A program made the translations under genes and the position numbers. From positions 1 to 14,296 of the forward strand of contig DCVI01000125.1 in the NCBI GenBank assembly GCA_002327315.1: a DNA stretch of 14,296 nucleotides, read 5' to 3'. This document shows, piece by piece, positions 12,388 through 14,296 of this stretch. The notes under the pieces are model-generated. The model ran no database searches. It worked only from the letters and a program-made list of their open reading frames with translations, and was not told where the DNA came from. This DNA comes from Syntrophaceae bacterium UBA2192. GTDB taxonomy: Bacteria; Desulfobacterota; Syntrophia; Syntrophales; UBA2192. Every line of letters begins with the position of its first letter. The stretch's first letter is position 1.

Positions 12388-12427
12388 AGTGCATGAGTGC
12401 GGAAGTGATCGAGTGCGTGAGTGAAGA
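12388..12427 (+). repeat. Five 8-bp tandem repeats, consensus AGTGNNNN
   Basis: Units such as AGTGCATG and AGTGCGTG start at 12388, 12396, 12404, 12412 and 12420, in strict 8-bp phase. The array ends next to the ribosome binding site of the following lipoprotein-like gene, so it forms most of that gene's immediate leader. Confidence 0.85.
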
Positions 12428-12439
12428 AAAGGAGGGGAC

Positions 12440-12778
12440 ATGAAAAGAGTAACTCTACCCATTGTTGTTTCGGTGGTGCCGGTACTTGTCTTCTTCGTGA
12501 TCATTGCCTCCATAAACGGCTGCACGAGTGCTGCGAAAAAGAAAGAGGCCTACTGGAACTCTCAAGTCGGCCAAGCCAAGTATAATGATGTCGTCGCCGA
12601 GCTTGGGCCGCCTGTCGCGAAAGAAACGTTGTCCGACGGGAGCATGGTGGCCAAATGGGTCAGAACATCCTATGGGACAACGCGATCAGCTGCCATGGCG
12701 GATAATTGGACCGAAGAACTTGTTTTGAAATTTTCACCCGGCGGCATCCTCACACAATCGTCGCTGCATGAGTATTGA
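12440..12778 (+). CDS. Small putative lipoprotein, BamE/SmpA-like
   Basis: A 112-residue envelope protein. The N-terminus has a Lys-Arg start, a long hydrophobic stretch (about residues 5-25) and a Cys at 28 in SINGC, a lipobox-like site with an unusual Asn at the -2 position. The mature part is short and contains YNDVVAELGPPVAKETLSDG, resembling the alpha/beta segment of SmpA/OmlA (BamE)-type lipoproteins (helix, G-x-P turn, then a strand with W at 73). The family match is weak and function is unassigned. GGAGG (12431-12435) lies only 4 nt before the ATG, closer than ideal, but no better start exists. Codon use is less GC-rich than in the neighbouring large genes, which may mean recent arrival or relaxed selection. 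It is followed 87 bp later by a secreted protein gene, possibly in the same transcript. Confidence 0.7.
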   Translation: MKRVTLPIVVSVVPVLVFFVIIASINGCTSAAKKKEAYWNSQVGQAKYNDVVAELGPPVAKETLSDGSMVAKWVRTSYGTTRSAAMADNWTEELVLKFSPGGILTQSSLHEY

Positions 12779-12865
12779 GTCCCCCATCGCATCACGCTGT
12801 TCACTGCCGCATCGGCAGCAAATGAATGCATCTGACATCCTCTAGCAGACGGAGGGTACCCGATT

Positions 12866-14104
12866 ATGAGTCTTCTGGCAAAGACGTGCGGCACCGTGAC
12901 GGCTGCGATCCTGCTCCTTGCCGGTTCGCCTGCTGCAGCGGCCGAGAAAGCAAAGACCCCTGTGACCCAGTACTGGGTGAGCGTCGCAACACAGAACATG
13001 AGCATACCGGGCATGCCCCAGGAAGGGATGTCGGGGCTGCAGGGAATGATCATCGGAAAGATGGCGGGAGTGGGGCCGAAGAAAAGCCTTCTCCTGCAGC
13101 TCAACTCGCCGAGGGCTTTGCCGTCGGGCCCTGAAGCGACCCACGACATCCCCCCCGGCCTGAACATGGGCAACACCCTCCCCCTGCTGATCCCCGAGCC
13201 TGCAAAGCCTGCGCGCAGCGGGGAGGAGCCGGAGCAAAAGATGGAGAAACCGAAGGTCCGCATGCTCTTTTACTGGGGGTGCAGCGAGGCGGTGCGGCCG
13301 GGCCAGCCGAAGGTGCTCGATACCGAGAAGATGAGCATGCCTCAATTCGGCAAGGCCATGTCAGGGCGCACCGGTTCCGGGCAGACTCCCCCGTCACAGA
13401 GGGCAGGATGGGCCTACGCGGAGTGGCCCAACCGGAAGGACCGCCAGGATGTGCCGAAAAGCGGCTTACTTTCGGGAGAGCACTTCGTTCACGGCAACTA
13501 CACGCCGGATATCAAATTCGCCGTCGGCGAGAGGCATGACTTCATGGCGCCCGTCGAATTTACCTCCGTCACCGGAGGGCTGACGGACAGCATCGCATTC
13601 CAATGGAAGAAGATCCCCACGGCAATCGGCTATTTCGCCATGGCCATCGGCCATAACGAAAAGACCGGCGAGACGATCCTCTGGTCGTCGAGCGACGCTC
13701 CGGACCCGGGATACGGCCTCATGAGCTATCTGCCTCCGGCCGATGTCAACCGATTCATCCGGGATAAGGTGGTCATGGGGCCCGAGGTGACGAGATGTTC
13801 GGTGCCCAGGGGGATTTTCAAGGAAGCAAACGGAACTGCGCTGCAGTTCATCGGTTACGGCGACGAGCTGAACATTGCCTATCCGCCGAAGCCCAAGGAC
13901 CCGAAAATACCGCACGAAACTATCTGGACCGTGAAACTGAGGAACAAATCCACCGGAATGCTCCCGCTCGGGCAGGAAGAGATGAGGGGAAACAAGGAAA
14001 GCCGGCCCAAGCAGGAGGAACAGCCCGCAGAGCCGAAGCGCGGAGAATCCCCCGACCCCGTGCAGGACACGATAAACAAAATGAAAGGCATCCTCAAGTT
14101 TTGA
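12866..14104 (+). CDS. Secreted protein of unknown function
   Basis: A 412-residue protein with a clear Sec signal peptide: Lys at 6, a hydrophobic core (about 10-21) and an Ala-rich cleavage region AAAAEK, with the cut expected near residue 26. The mature part has a Met/Gly-rich stretch (about 45-70), a central part rich in Trp and Tyr (MLFYWGCSEAVRPGQ near 133-147; WAYAEWPNRKDRQD near 183-196) and a segment FTSVTGGLTDSIAFQWKKIPTAIGYFAMAIG (about 232-262, interrupted beta pattern). The charged Pro/Glu/Lys-rich tail (about 375-400) is probably disordered. There are no membrane helices after the signal. I recognise no family. GGAGG (12851-12855) is 10 nt before the ATG. Location in the periplasm or outside the cell is inferred. 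It is followed by a hairpin, a heptamer element and a strong terminator, so it ends its transcript. Confidence 0.85.
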   Translation: MSLLAKTCGTVTAAILLLAGSPAAAAEKAKTPVTQYWVSVATQNMSIPGMPQEGMSGLQGMIIGKMAGVGPKKSLLLQLNSPRALPSGPEATHDIPPGLNMGNTLPLLIPEPAKPARSGEEPEQKMEKPKVRMLFYWGCSEAVRPGQPKVLDTEKMSMPQFGKAMSGRTGSGQTPPSQRAGWAYAEWPNRKDRQDVPKSGLLSGEHFVHGNYTPDIKFAVGERHDFMAPVEFTSVTGGLTDSIAFQWKKIPTAIGYFAMAIGHNEKTGETILWSSSDAPDPGYGLMSYLPPADVNRFIRDKVVMGPEVTRCSVPRGIFKEANGTALQFIGYGDELNIAYPPKPKDPKIPHETIWTVKLRNKSTGMLPLGQEEMRGNKESRPKQEEQPAEPKRGESPDPVQDTINKMKGILKF

Positions 14105-14143
14105 TACCCTAAACCATGCCTGAAACGGCAAAAGAAACAAAGA

Positions 14144-14174
14144 CCCCCGTCCTGTCGCTTATGCAGGATGGGGG
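14144..14174 (+). other. Perfect stem-loop downstream of the secreted protein gene
   Basis: CCCCCGTCCTG (14144-14154) pairs with CAGGATGGGGG (14164-14174): 11 bp with one G.T pair and a 9-nt loop. No T-run follows. It may protect the 3' end of the mRNA upstream of the terminator at 14252. Confidence 0.65.
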
Positions 14175-14193
14175 ACTTACTTGGAGGACCCTA

Positions 14194-14242
14194 GCCGCTC
14201 CGCGGCAGGCTTCAGGCAACACGCTACTGGATTCAGGAAGAA
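14194..14242 (+). repeat. Hairpin plus heptamer element near the right edge
   Basis: GCCGC (14194-14198), loop TCC, GCGGC (14202-14206), one spacer base, then five units at exact 7-bp spacing (14208-14242; GGCTTCA, GGCAACA and others, one degenerate), ending in an A-rich tail. It is nearly the same at its start as the copy at 12299, including the preceding CTA. Confidence 0.82.
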
Positions 14243-14251
14243 GAAAAATAC

Positions 14252-14288
14252 AAAAACCCGCCGCGGATTTTCTCCGGGCGGGTTTTTT
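14252..14288. terminator. Strong bidirectional intrinsic terminator
   Basis: CCCGCC (14257-14262) pairs with GGCGGG (14277-14282). The stem continues inward, after one bulged G, as CGGA/TCCG over a 5-nt loop. It is flanked by AAAAA (14252-14256) and TTTTTT (14283-14288), so it works on both strands. Confidence 0.92.
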
Positions 14289-14296
14289 ATAGGAGG

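Overview
The window looks like chromosomal DNA from a GC-rich Gram-negative bacterium. A Desulfobacterota/Deltaproteobacteria-type genome, possibly Syntrophales-like, is my best guess. The basis is a DivIC/FtsB-type division protein, a tripartite ABC efflux operon with a periplasmic adaptor, a lipoprotein and a Sec-exported protein, strong GGAGG ribosome binding sites, and a GH57-like/glycogen synthase fusion. No rRNA, tRNA, CRISPR array, integrase or transposase is visible.

Layout. Positions 1-448 carry a leftward sigma70-type promoter, a long inverted repeat around 13-bp repeats, and no gene. An FtsB-like gene follows (449-835, +). It converges on a four-gene minus-strand operon read from 5590 down to 1045: periplasmic adaptor, ABC ATPase, and two different FtsX/MacB-type permeases. 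A divergent control region (about 5619-5790) has one promoter per side and a 10-bp palindrome between them. It also serves a plus-strand pair: an ABM-fold protein (5831-6163) and a metallo-beta-lactamase-fold hydrolase (6174-7070). Next come a repeat-rich gap with strong GC hairpins, a tandem CBS-domain protein (7465-7929), and a 929-bp gap with lower GC. That gap holds two copies of a hairpin repeat, a UUCG hairpin and a terminator, and is the best candidate for an undescribed structured RNA. Then come a transglutaminase-like protein (8859-9563), an 893-residue GH57-like/GT5 fusion (9618-12299), a small lipoprotein-like protein (12440-12778) and an unrecognised secreted protein (12866-14104). 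A strong terminator closes the window.

The most striking feature is between the genes. Most gaps contain degenerate tandem arrays with an exact period of 7, 8 or 9 bp and usually 4 or 5 units (one has 10). Five share one design: a short GC-rich hairpin, then heptamers of consensus GGMWTCM, then usually an A-rich tail. Three begin at or next to a stop codon. Inside the ABC operon, purine-rich and pyrimidine-rich arrays face each other as mirror images and could fold into long imperfect hairpins between cistrons. I do not recognise this as a named repeat family.

Functionally, the ABC genes should export a substrate across the envelope. The ABM/MBL pair is probably a small detoxification or hydrolysis unit. 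The transglutaminase-like gene and the GH57-GT5 gene are probably co-transcribed and point to alpha-glucan (glycogen) metabolism; only the GT5 half keeps its catalytic motifs.
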